DNA of 64,000 nucleotides from Thermoplasmata archaeon. GTDB lineage: Archaea; Thermoplasmatota; Thermoplasmata; Lutacidiplasmatales; UBA184. This document shows positions 29,228-37,335 of the stretch, piece by piece. The notes under the pieces are model-generated. The model had not been told where the DNA came from, did no database searches, and saw only the letters and a program-made list of their open reading frames with translations. Each line of letters begins with the position of its first letter. Within the stretch, counting starts at the first letter, position 1. A program made the translations under genes and the position numbers. The stretch lies in the NCBI GenBank assembly GCA_021798415.1, contig JAJZGO010000001.1, positions 1 through 64,000 on the forward strand. Reading direction: 5' to 3'.

Positions 29228-29828
29228 GGGGCCGGGCCCGCCTCGCGAACTCGCGGTCAGCTTTCGAGCTACCGAGGCCGCGGTAAAGGGGGTCGCCTCG
29301 ACCGAGCCTACTGGAATCCCCGACGGAGAACGTCGGGATCCAGCGACTCCACGACGAGATGCGGGCGCATCCCACGATGGCTCGACCGTTCGGCTCGCTC
29401 GTGCACCTCAAGCTCGAGGAGTTCGCGGAGGAAGAACAGCGGATCCTTCGTCGGGGCCCAACGGAGAACGCGCGCATCCGAGACGCCCATCGTCATCGCC
29501 TCCGAGAGGCGGGGTCGTCGTGGGGCCCGTTCGCTGCCCGCGGGTGGGGACCTCCGTCCTCGCGTGGATCCATCCGATGGGGCGGGGATAGGATCCAGGA
29601 GATCCGTCGCGCGTCCACGGTTCGGTCTCTGACGGGGAGCGGACCCGGGGGACTGCGACGTACGTCCCGGGGTCAGCCCAGACACTCGGCCCACCGGGGG
29701 TTCGCCTGCCCAGAGGGCGAGGCCATGGGTATCTCAGCCGCGGCCCGACCGCGGGTCGCTGCGAAGTGCCCACCGTTTCACGACCTCGCGCAGGTTACAT
29801 GTAGCCCTGGCGGGCTCGACCCCGGGCC
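29228..29828. other. Spacer holding repeat copy 1 and a possible small minus-strand ORF
   Basis: 601 bp without a confident gene. It contains the first copy of the 102-bp repeat (29564-29665). A 62-codon minus-strand frame at 29308-29496 (MTMGVSDARVLRW, then FFLRELLELEVHER) has good protein-like composition but no visible promoter. A TATA-like GTTACATGTAG near 29789-29799 precedes the M29-like gene. Confidence 0.45.
29564..29665. repeat. 102-bp dispersed repeat, copy 1
   Basis: This stretch matches 31109-31210 over about 102 bp with around ten mismatches and no gap. Most substitutions would change amino acids in any common frame, so it looks conserved as nucleic acid. CGTCGCG and TGCGACG within it can pair. 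Confidence 0.8.
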
Positions 29829-30938
29829 ATGCCGGAACTCCCCTCGCAGCTGCACCGAGACGCGGCCCGGAACATCGTGACCCGGTACCTCAAGATCCGC
29901 CCGGGAGAGAACGCGGTCATCGAGTCGTGGGACCACACGTTGCCGATAGCCACCGCGACGATCGACGAGATCCGTCGTGTGGGGGGCAAGACCCTCCACA
30001 TCCACGAGGATGAGGACGCGTGGTGGCGCGCGATCGACCGTAAGCAGAGCAAGCTCCTCGGCAAGGCGAGCGCCCCCGAGTGGGCGGCATTGAAAGCCGC
30101 GGATGTGTACGTCCATTTCTGGGGCCCGGGAGACACCGACCGCATCGAGAAGACTCCGGAGAGGACGTTCGACGAGGCGTTCGCCTGGTTCTCACCCTGG
30201 TACCAGGCCGCCCGGAAGTCCGGGCTTCGCGGTGGCCGGGTGGCCATTGGGTTCGCGACGGAAGGACGGGCCAAGCAGTGGGGCTTGGACCGAGCGCGAT
30301 GGGAAGAAAGCATCCTACGCGCGTGCACCACCGACCCGGTGGAGACCGCCAAGAGCGGGGCACGGCTTTACAAGGCCCTCTCCCGCGGTAAGAAGGTACG
30401 GATCACCCACTCCAACGGAACCGACCTTGAGGTCGGTTTGGCCGGGGTTTCTCCGCGATTGCACGACGGGACGCCGCACCCGCGGGACAAGCGATACGGC
30501 CCGAGCGACATGCTGGCGCAGATTCCCGCCGGACGCATCGGCGTGGCCCTCGACTCGACGTCGGCAGAGGGGCGCCTCCACGCCAACCGCCGGACCAATA
30601 TCTGGTGGTACTGGAGCGCCGGCGGAACGTTCGACTTCGTTGACGGCAAGCTTACATCGTATTCCTTCGACAACGGAGAGGAAGAGTTTGCCCGTCAGTA
30701 CAAGAAAGGCACGGCGGGCAGGGACCGCACCGGCTCTCTCACCTTCGGGCTAAACCCGGCCGCGAAGGACGTTCCCAACTTGGAGAACGTCGAGCTCGGC
30801 TGCGTCTCCCTGGCGGTCGGGAGGAACCAGCATCTCAACGGCACCAACCGATCGAGCTTCATGAATTGGATCACGCTCGCCGGCTCAGAGGTTGCGATCG
30901 ACGGGGCTCCCGTCATCCGAGCCGGAAAGCTAGTCTAG
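29829..30938 (+). CDS. M29 aminopeptidase-like protein, apparently without metal ligands
   Basis: A 369-residue protein with the overall layout of the M29 (AmpS/PepS, COG2309) family: N-terminal VTRYLKIRPGENAVIES, middle GTDLEVGL and the C-terminal motif ELGCVSLAVGRNQHLNGTN. Known M29 enzymes carry a His in the GxxHIALG motif and an HxD pair after it. Here the first is Ser (CVSLAVG) and the second region reads SSFMNWITL, and the usual IPxGE reads IPAGR. It may therefore have lost peptidase activity or bind something else. The gene is flanked on both sides by copies of the 102-bp repeat. Confidence 0.7.
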   Translation: MPELPSQLHRDAARNIVTRYLKIRPGENAVIESWDHTLPIATATIDEIRRVGGKTLHIHEDEDAWWRAIDRKQSKLLGKASAPEWAALKAADVYVHFWGPGDTDRIEKTPERTFDEAFAWFSPWYQAARKSGLRGGRVAIGFATEGRAKQWGLDRARWEESILRACTTDPVETAKSGARLYKALSRGKKVRITHSNGTDLEVGLAGVSPRLHDGTPHPRDKRYGPSDMLAQIPAGRIGVALDSTSAEGRLHANRRTNIWWYWSAGGTFDFVDGKLTSYSFDNGEEEFARQYKKGTAGRDRTGSLTFGLNPAAKDVPNLENVELGCVSLAVGRNQHLNGTNRSSFMNWITLAGSEVAIDGAPVIRAGKLV

Positions 30939-30978
30939 GGCCGCAACCCCGAGCGGTGTTCGCCCTGGGGATCGGAAG

Positions 30979-31137
30979 GTGAAGCGGTCGGCGCGTCGGG
31001 CCAGGAAATACGCGCTCTTGTTCACGGACGAGAGGCCGGCGGCCCGCGAGGTGATGCGGGCGCATCGGGGAAAGGACTTCGTGGAAGAGTACTTCCACCG
31101 AGATGCGGGGTGGATCCGTCCGATGGGGCGGGGATAG
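30979..31137 (+). CDS. Small basic protein, hypothetical
   Basis: 52 residues from GTG 30979 to TAG 31135-31137: VKRSARRARKYALLFTDERP, then AREVMRAHRGKDFVEEYFHR, ending in WIRPMGRG. The composition (charged helices, aromatic residues) is protein-like. Its last nine codons lie inside repeat copy 2, and copy 1 can encode the same ending (WIHPMGRG). No family recognised. It lies 40 bp after the M29-like gene, on the same strand. Confidence 0.4.
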   Translation: MKRSARRARKYALLFTDERPAAREVMRAHRGKDFVEEYFHRDAGWIRPMGRG

Positions 31138-31210
31138 GATCCAGGACATCCGTCGCGAGTCCACGGTTCGGTCGCGGACGGGGGGCGGACCCGGGGGGTT
31201 GCGACGTACG
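31109..31210. repeat. 102-bp dispersed repeat, copy 2
   Basis: Second copy of the repeat at 29564-29665, in the same orientation. It begins in the end of the small ORF and stops 3 bp before the stop codon of the cyclase gene on the other strand (31214). Confidence 0.8.
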
Positions 31211-31213
31211 GGC

Positions 31214-33163
31214 TTACTTCGGGGCCTGAACGGGTCGGCCGTACGTGGAAAGGAGCTCCACGAATCGCGGGTCTCTCCTCGCTCCCGCCAGCAGTGGAGA
31301 CATTCGAATTCGCGCGGCCTGCATCGTATGCGCCTTCGCTGAGGCGAACATCACTTCAAAAAACCGGTCGAGGTCGCCCAGGGCGTAGTGGATGAATCCG
31401 ATCGACGACAGGCGCGCGTATCCCTCGTGAGAGGCCTCCCGGAGCTTCTCGATCGCTTTCGTCGCCGTGGCTCGATCCCCTTTCAGCGCGGCGAGGTATC
31501 CTCTGCAGAGGAGGGCGGGGTCGCTCGACGGAGCGATGCGCTCGAGTTCCTTCACCATGAGTTCCGCTTGCTCGTAATCTCGCTTGAGCATGTAACAGTC
31601 CGCAAGCCCCCGGTAGGAGTCGACCGGGGACTCATCGATTTTCTGCTTCCAGTGTCTCATGGCATCATCGAGCCGGCCCGAGAAGAAGTAGGCGTTCCCC
31701 ATCGATCGGATCGTTGGGGGCGAAAGAGGGTCCAGTCGGAACGCCTCTTCTGCCTGATCGACGTAGGCTTCGATGATCCCGAGGGACCCGGCAAGTGCTC
31801 CCAGTATAGTATGCGCCTGGGCCAAGTTGGGGTTCAACTCCAACGCCCTCCGCACTTCTCGGTCGAGGACGTCCGCCGGCTCGTCCGCCATGAACGCAAT
31901 CTCGGCTCGCAAGCCATGCGCCTCGGCCAAGTCCGGGTCGATCGCGATGGCCCTTTCCGCGGCGGCCCTGCCGAAATTGCAGGCTTCGAGCCAGGACATG
32001 AGGTCTTCGTTGCCCAGCCCGATGTATGCGCGCGCCATGCCGGCGTACGCTCGCGCGAACGTCGGGTCGGTCTTGAGCGCCTTCTGGAAGAACTCGAGGG
32101 AGTGCCGCAACGAGCTCTCGTCGGTCTTCCACATCAACGATTGGCCCTGGAGATACAGGAGGTAGGCCTCGGTTTCGGTGGGCTTCTCGAGCTCGTGGGT
32201 CGGGGACTTTGCTATCTGAAGACCCCCCGGCAGGGCGGTCGCAACTTTCGTCGCGATGTCACCCTGAACGGCGAAGATGTCGTCGAGGTCATCGTCGTAC
32301 TTCGCCGTCCAAAGATGTTCCTCGGTAGCCACGTCGATCACTTGGACCGTCACACGGATTCGGTTTGCCGACCGGCGGACGCTCCCTTCCACAACGGTCC
32401 CCACCCCAAGCTCCTTCCCGATTGCGGCGACCGTCTTCTCCGTCTTCTTGTAGCCGGTGACCGAAGTTCGGGCGATCACCTTCAGACCCGGGACCAGCGA
32501 GAGGTTCGCGATGAGCTCCTCGGTGAGGCCATCCGCGAAGTACTCATCGGACGGATCGGGACTGATGTTGGCGAAGGGGAGTACTGCGATGCGGTTCTTG
32601 TCCGCGGCACGCGAATCGTCCGCCCCCGGCCCGCCGTCACTATCCGTCCAGGGGAACACGACCCGATAGACGTCGATCGGGACTTGGATCCCTTTCATCG
32701 CTTTCGGTTGAACCTTCTCCAACTTCTCGGCTACCTTAGTTCGAACCTGTTCGAAGACAGCGCTCGACACACAGACGCCCCCGGGTTCGGCCAAGGGTTC
32801 GATCCGGGACGCGATGTTGACGGCATCTCCGAGGATGTCACTCCCATCTTGGACGACGTCCCCCAGATGAACCCCGATCCGGATCCGAATGGGAGCCTGA
32901 CCCCCTTCTGAGTTCCGCTCGTAAATACGACGCTGTATGTTTACCGCGCACTGCACGGCCCTGAGCGCGCTGTCGAACTCGACCAGGAAACCGTCGCCGG
33001 TCGATTTGATTTCCCGACCCTGGTGAAGGGCCAGGATGGGCCGGAGAAGGTCCACCTGTTGGCGAAGCGAGTCGAGGGCGCGCCCTTCGTTCGCCTGCGT
33101 GGACGACGTGAATCCCACCGTGTCGGTGAACATTACGGCAGCCAGACGGCGGCCCTGGGCCAC
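31214..33163 (-). CDS. Class III nucleotidyl cyclase with TolB-like and TPR domains
   Basis: A 649-residue soluble protein. Residues 1-165: cyclase catalytic domain with metal-binding Asp14 (MFTDTVGFTS) and Asp57 (KSTGDGFLVEF), and Asn/Arg in DAVNIASRIEP. Lys53 and the Asp before AVN fit adenylyl cyclases, so cAMP is the likely product (inference). Residues about 190-320: TolB/FlgO-like domain (IAVLPFANIS, DGLTEELIANLS). Residues about 330-600: TPR repeats. This three-part design is common in Alphaproteobacteria, so transfer from bacteria is plausible. The GTG start has an archaeal TATA box (33183-33192) 20-29 nt upstream, so it is adapted to leaderless archaeal transcription. Confidence 0.88.
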   Translation of the reverse strand: MAQGRRLAAVMFTDTVGFTSSTQANEGRALDSLRQQVDLLRPILALHQGREIKSTGDGFLVEFDSALRAVQCAVNIQRRIYERNSEGGQAPIRIRIGVHLGDVVQDGSDILGDAVNIASRIEPLAEPGGVCVSSAVFEQVRTKVAEKLEKVQPKAMKGIQVPIDVYRVVFPWTDSDGGPGADDSRAADKNRIAVLPFANISPDPSDEYFADGLTEELIANLSLVPGLKVIARTSVTGYKKTEKTVAAIGKELGVGTVVEGSVRRSANRIRVTVQVIDVATEEHLWTAKYDDDLDDIFAVQGDIATKVATALPGGLQIAKSPTHELEKPTETEAYLLYLQGQSLMWKTDESSLRHSLEFFQKALKTDPTFARAYAGMARAYIGLGNEDLMSWLEACNFGRAAAERAIAIDPDLAEAHGLRAEIAFMADEPADVLDREVRRALELNPNLAQAHTILGALAGSLGIIEAYVDQAEEAFRLDPLSPPTIRSMGNAYFFSGRLDDAMRHWKQKIDESPVDSYRGLADCYMLKRDYEQAELMVKELERIAPSSDPALLCRGYLAALKGDRATATKAIEKLREASHEGYARLSSIGFIHYALGDLDRFFEVMFASAKAHTMQAARIRMSPLLAGARRDPRFVELLSTYGRPVQAPK

Positions 33164-33182
33164 GAGGGTGGGATGGACTAGG

Positions 33183-33192
33183 ACGTATAAGC
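33183..33192 (-). promoter_or_regulatory. TATA box of the cyclase gene
   Basis: Minus strand GCTTATACGT is centred about 25 nt before the GTG at 33163, predicting a leaderless message. Confidence 0.55.
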
Positions 33193-33341
33193 ATGCGCAC
33201 GAGGAGACTCAGGACGTGCGTCGCGCTCTCAGGGGTGGAACTCGACCCTTCGATCGCACACCTGCTTCGGCATTCCCGGTGGAACGGAGAAGCGCATCGG
33301 TTCGGCTTGCGGGCCGAATAGAGATCCCCGAGTCCAATCGT

Positions 33342-33821
33342 CTAAACCGGCCACGCGCGGCACTCAATGCCTCGGTCGTTGTGATTCCATCGAAGACGGT
33401 GAGGGTGAGGGCGGCGACCGTTGGACGAGGAAACCGCCTCGAGGACGAGCGGGATGGGGACAGACGCGTGGCGACGAGGCCGCGGTCCGCCCCGAGCACG
33501 ACCTACTTCGAGGAAAGAGGGGGCGTACATGACGCGCCGATCGAGACCGTCCGAGACTTCATGCAAGAAGGCGAGGATTCCCACCCCAAGGCTCTCCGCG
33601 ATACGCTTCGGAACATCGAGGCGATGGGGCCCCGAGCCCGGGACCGTTTTGCGAGTCCGACACTCCACCACGCCTCGCCGGTGGCTTCTGAAGTTGTCCC
33701 GGCTGCGTCCCCACATGGAGGCCCACTCGGCGCACCAGGTGTCGGCATCGCGGGCCGCAGGGAAGCGTGAGGAGACCTCACGACCCTCCGGAGTGACTCG
33801 AACGAATTCACTCAAAAGCAT
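33342..33821 (-). CDS. Hypothetical protein, possibly decayed
   Basis: 159 codons from ATG 33821. The first 45 residues (MLLSEFVRVTPEGREVSSRF, then WCAEWASMWGRS) look protein-like; the later part becomes Arg/Pro-rich. The start is supported by a GAGG just before ATG and a TATA-like CGATAGAAAG about 15-25 nt upstream. No family recognised; the gene may be frameshifted in its second half. Confidence 0.35.
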   Translation of the reverse strand: MLLSEFVRVTPEGREVSSRFPAARDADTWCAEWASMWGRSRDNFRSHRRGVVECRTRKTVPGSGPHRLDVPKRIAESLGVGILAFLHEVSDGLDRRVMYAPSFLEVGRARGGPRPRRHASVPIPLVLEAVSSSNGRRPHPHRLRWNHNDRGIECRAWPV

Positions 33822-34003
33822 CCTCGAGGTCTTTCTATCGCCTTCGCGTGTTCGGGCGTTGGCCAGAGTTTGGCGGGCGGGCCATCAAATGAACCTCGAG
33901 AAGGTTTGGGCCGACGCGGCGAGGGGCCGGTCGGATGGCGATGGGGGTCGGTCCGGGGGCGAAACGGTGACACGCCGGGGGACCCGGGAGAAGTGCGGCT
34001 GCC

Positions 34004-34363
34004 ATGGTAGCTAGGACCCGAGCTCGGCGGCCGGTGGGGAATCGAGGTTTGTCCGCGCTGGCCCGGCTGCGACGCGTTATCGCGAACGTGCCGCGAGGGA
34101 AGGTGATCACGTACGGCCAAGTGGCCGATGCCGCTGGGATTCCGGGCGCCGCCCGTCTCACCGTGCGGGCGCTGTACCGGGGGGCCGACTTGCCTTGGCA
34201 CCGGGTAGTGGCCGCGGGCGGCCGGATCGCCCTGACGGGAGACGACGGCCGGGAACAGCGCCTACGCCTGAGCGTGGAGGGCGTGGCTTTCCGAGGGGGC
34301 CGGGTCCGAATGGATCTCCACAACTGGACCCCACGAATCCGTAGGGCGCATCGAGATCTGTAA
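34004..34363 (+). CDS. Alkyltransferase-like (ATL) DNA repair protein
   Basis: A 119-residue MGMT-fold protein. The family core VPRGKVITYGQVADAAGIPGA (shown in part) binds DNA through its HTH. The alkyl-acceptor cysteine motif PCHRV is PWHRV here (Trp65), as in ATL proteins such as E. coli YbaZ. ATLs cannot remove the alkyl group; they bind O6-alkylguanine tightly and flag it for nucleotide excision repair. ATG start, single gene. Confidence 0.88.
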   Translation: MVARTRARRPVGNRGLSALARLRRVIANVPRGKVITYGQVADAAGIPGAARLTVRALYRGADLPWHRVVAAGGRIALTGDDGREQRLRLSVEGVAFRGGRVRMDLHNWTPRIRRAHRDL

Positions 34364-34468
34364 GCGGAACCGCGGTCCCGTAACGAGACTTCCGCCGGCA
34401 GCCACGCTAGCTGCAGCCGTTCTTCCCGGGGGCAATGAATTTAGGCCACATAGTTGCCAGTGGGTGGT

Positions 34469-35233
34469 ATGGCCGGCCCATTCTGCATGAAGTGCGGCGC
34501 CGCTCGCCCTCCGGACGCGGGCTTCTGCCCCAGTTGCGGCGCGCCTACCGTCGGCGCCCCCCTTCCTACGGCGACCGCGTCGGTCGCGCCCCCTGCACTG
34601 ACTTTCGGGGCTCCGAACGTGAACGCCCCCGCCGCTATCGGGAGTGTCGCGGCCCTTGGACTCCAAGGGCGGAGGAACTTCCTGGTCCAGCACCAGATCT
34701 TGTCGTTGGGGCACAGCTACCGCGTGATGGACACGGAGAATAGACACCTGTTCACCGTCGAAGGCAACGCGGGGCAGAATCTCTCGGGAAACGTCCTGGG
34801 TGGGATCCTGGGCGGGTCCGATTCCTATCTCGGCCGACTGGCCGCTCGAAGCACCAACATGACCTACGCTCTCGTGAACGCGAACGGCGTCGGTCTCGGC
34901 ACGATCATGAAGGAGGGAGGAGCGAACCAATCCACCTTCACACTGGCGGACTCCTCCGGCCAGCGGCTGTTCGTGATCACGCTCCAGCGGGGAGCGATGG
35001 GCGGGATCACCGCAACCGCCGTGGGGGCTGACGGAAGGCCGATGCTTCAGACGAGCGGGAACCTGGTCCGCCACAACTTCGTCATCAGGGATCCCACCGG
35101 GAACGAACTCGCCAAGGTTCACGAGGCCTGGGTCGCGATCCGGGACACCTACAACGTCGACATCATCGGGAGCATCGACCCGGTGTACCCGCTCGTCTTC
35201 ACGATCTTGATCGACTTCGAGAAGGTCAAGTAA
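34469..35233 (+). CDS. Zinc-ribbon LURP-one-related (scramblase-like) protein
   Basis: A 254-residue protein. An N-terminal zinc ribbon (CMKCG near residue 6 and CPSCG near 21) is joined by a Pro/Ala-rich linker to a tubby-like LURP-one domain (about 70-254: NFLVQHQILSLGHSYRVMDT through HEAWVAIRDTYNVDI). The domain is found in phospholipid scramblase relatives and archaeal proteins of unknown role. The ATG at 34469 is chosen because the preceding TTG adds only five residues. A TATA-like AATTTAGG is about 30 nt upstream. Confidence 0.72.
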   Translation: MAGPFCMKCGAARPPDAGFCPSCGAPTVGAPLPTATASVAPPALTFGAPNVNAPAAIGSVAALGLQGRRNFLVQHQILSLGHSYRVMDTENRHLFTVEGNAGQNLSGNVLGGILGGSDSYLGRLAARSTNMTYALVNANGVGLGTIMKEGGANQSTFTLADSSGQRLFVITLQRGAMGGITATAVGADGRPMLQTSGNLVRHNFVIRDPTGNELAKVHEAWVAIRDTYNVDIIGSIDPVYPLVFTILIDFEKVK

Positions 35234-35630
35234 AGCCCGTTCTCCTAGGGGAGGTGGCCCCGGGGTGCGACGGGTGACGCTCGGAGCATCCGCAGCGTCA
35301 TCGCCTCGTGTTTCCGGATGGCTCTCTGGGCACCCGACCTTACTTGATCTCCGCGATGCTGGCTCGCCCATCGTTCCGCCCTCTCGCGCGAAGTCCCGGG
35401 TGCCACATGGGTGGCAACCACCCGCTCCTCGGGCCGATGGAACGCGTTCGTCAGCCTACCGGCCCGAGCTACCCGCAGATCGACAAAACAACCCCACGAC
35501 GAACCGAGGGACCGCTTCCGTGGTCGGCCCCCCGGGCGGACCGGGTTTCGGAGTGCGGAGAGGGTCGGGTTGGGACGGACCGAGCCGGCGGGTTGATTAG
35601 TCCGAACAACGCACTACCTCGTGGGAAGAC
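35234..35630. other. Gene-poor spacer
   Basis: 397 bp with no supported gene. A weak AT-rich patch TTGATTAG near 35593-35600 could be the promoter of the small membrane gene. Confidence 0.4.
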
Positions 35631-35861
35631 ATGTTGCGCTACGGTCTTCTTGGCGGTACTCGACCACCCCTTCCCTGGGAGTTCTTCGTCACTCTCGGAG
35701 GGGCCGCTCTCGTTGCCGGAGTGCTCTACGTCGTCCTGTTCCCTTTCTGGAGCACCTATCCGGCGGTAGGACTCGTCGAGACGACGGCCTTCGGAGTGGC
35801 CGGAAGTATCCTGATCGCGGTCGGGGGGATTCGACGAGGACGGACCCCGAAGCGGGCCTGA
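35631..35861 (+). CDS. Small two-helix membrane protein, hypothetical
   Basis: 76 residues with two hydrophobic helices (FFVTLGGAALVAGVLYVVLF and VGLVETTAFGVAGSILIAVG) and a basic tail RRGRTPKRA. No known family. ATG start. The TATA-like patch 30-38 nt upstream supports expression. Confidence 0.5.
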   Translation: MLRYGLLGGTRPPLPWEFFVTLGGAALVAGVLYVVLFPFWSTYPAVGLVETTAFGVAGSILIAVGGIRRGRTPKRA

Positions 35862-36102
35862 TCGGAGGCGTGCGGTCTGCCGCAGCGACAGGACGAGGCA
35901 GTCGGTGGAGAGTGGCGTCGCACTTCCCGGCAGGCGAGGGCAGCCGCTCGAAACGGTCTGGATGCGGATCGCCCTTCGGTCCGCAGGATGTCCCCGTCCC
36001 GATCACCGGCTCGCGGCGCGTCGATCCTGACTGCGGTAGCTATTGCGCCCGCCGCCCGATCGCGGCGCGTGAGTCTTGCGGTGGGGTAACTGCGCCTCCG
36101 CA

Positions 36103-36762
36103 CTATCTGCGCCGCGGATAGGGTGCCGACCTCCGCGAGAGGAATCCGATGTAGGAGGAGAGCGCGCCGTCCTCCCGACCGGGGTTGAACTCCACCCGAG
36201 TGAACAGGAACCGCGACTCGAGGGCCGCAGCCACCTCCTGCACGGACGGGCGATGAGGCGGGCCCATGGGCGCGGTGTGCTCGCGCGCCACCCAGGCGAG
36301 AACGAAACTCCCGCCGGGCCGGAGCACTCGGTGAACCTCCCTCGCGTAGTCTCCTCTTCGAGACATGGGAAGGGTGTGGAAGCAACCATGGTCGACGACC
36401 CCATCGAGACAACCGTCGGCGAACCTCAACGCCAACGCGTCCCCCTCTTGGATGTCCGCAACGACATGCGCCTCGGCCGCGCGGGCGCGGGCGGCCGTCA
36501 CGGCGCCGGGGGAGAGGTCGACTCCGTGCGCGCGGAAACCGCTCTTCCCGAGGAAGAGAACGTTCGATCCTGCGCCACAGCCTATGTCGAGGACTTCGCC
36601 GCCTTTCGGCAGGAACCCGTCCGCCACCGCGAGTTTCACGGATAAGCTCGGCCCGGGTTCGAACCAGGGGAGCCGGTCGTAGGGGAGCCGCTCGTACGTC
36701 GCTCGCCACGAGGCTCGGTGGGAGGGCGAGCTACCCCGCTTCGCGCGCATCGACTTGGTCAT
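36103..36762 (-). CDS. Class I SAM-dependent methyltransferase
   Basis: A 219-residue protein with motif I VLDIGCGAGSNVLFLGKSG, then GVDLSPGAVTAARARA and the post-I segment LDGVVDHGCFHTLP, which is typical of TehB/thiopurine-methyltransferase-like enzymes acting on small molecules. ATG 36762 is chosen because a TATA-like CTTTAGCG lies about 25-30 nt upstream; an extension to 36819 would pass through that box. Substrate unknown. Confidence 0.78.
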   Translation of the reverse strand: MTKSMRAKRGSSPSHRASWRATYERLPYDRLPWFEPGPSLSVKLAVADGFLPKGGEVLDIGCGAGSNVLFLGKSGFRAHGVDLSPGAVTAARARAAEAHVVADIQEGDALALRFADGCLDGVVDHGCFHTLPMSRRGDYAREVHRVLRPGGSFVLAWVAREHTAPMGPPHRPSVQEVAAALESRFLFTRVEFNPGREDGALSSYIGFLSRRSAPYPRRR

Positions 36763-37240
36763 CTGTCGTTCCTCGCCCCGACGGTCGCCGCTAAAGCCCC
36801 TCATCTGCGCGGACCTCATGAATCGATCACGTGCCCGATCCGTGGGCTAGCGACCGTCGAAACTGCGGGGGATGCCCGTAGCGAGGTACTCGAGCGCGCA
36901 CCGGAGTCGACCCGGGTGGGCGGGGGGATGCGCGCGTGACCCACCACGGACTTCAGTCGGTCCAACGATGACCGCCTCGTCAAGAGTGGCGGACTTCCGG
37001 GTCCGGGGCCGGTCCTCCACAGGGGATCGATCACCGTCGCGGGTCGATCGAAGCCATCACCAGGGCAGTGAGGGCGTGTGCCTCGCCCAAGCTTTCGATT
37101 CTCGGTAGGGTGAGCCCGAGGCGCGTGACCTCTCCGGGCGGTTCCTGCCCCGGGGGTCCGACCCGTGGGCGGACGGCGCGAGGTCCGGTCGAACTACGGC
37201 GGGGTCCCTTCGGGAGGCGTGACACGATCGATCACCGGAA
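36763..37240. other. Gene-poor spacer
   Basis: 478 bp with no supported gene. Open frames here are short and shadow-like. The only features are the TATA-like box at about 36786-36793 and the start of the tRNA block at the right end. Confidence 0.45.
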
Positions 37241-37316
37241 TGGGCCCGGACGGATTTGAACCGTCGACCGACCGGTTATGAGCCGGTCGCTCTGAACCGG
37301 ACTAAGCTACGGGCCC
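37241..37316 (-). tRNA. tRNA with CAU anticodon (Ile2 or elongator Met)
   Basis: Acceptor GGGCCCG/CGGGCCC, D stem GCTT/GAGC, anticodon stem ACCGG/CCGGT with loop CTCATAA giving CAU, T arm GACGG-TTCAAAT-CCGTC, discriminator A. The G1-C72 ends and GGGCCCG acceptor are closest to the Ile2 type, which is modified at C34, but Met cannot be excluded. CCA not encoded. Confidence 0.9.
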
Positions 37317-37335
37317 ACGCCCGATCGGCTCGGGG

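Noticed and set aside
29352..29370. 14-bp match (GATGCGGGCGCATC) to the small ORF near 31052, taken as extended homology of the repeats
   Set aside because: The distance to the repeat differs (about 200 versus 60 bp), so it is not collinear and is probably chance in GC-rich DNA.
37241..37316. Possible intron in the CAU tRNA
   Set aside because: All arms fold at normal lengths without insertion; only the neighbouring tRNA-Asn has one.
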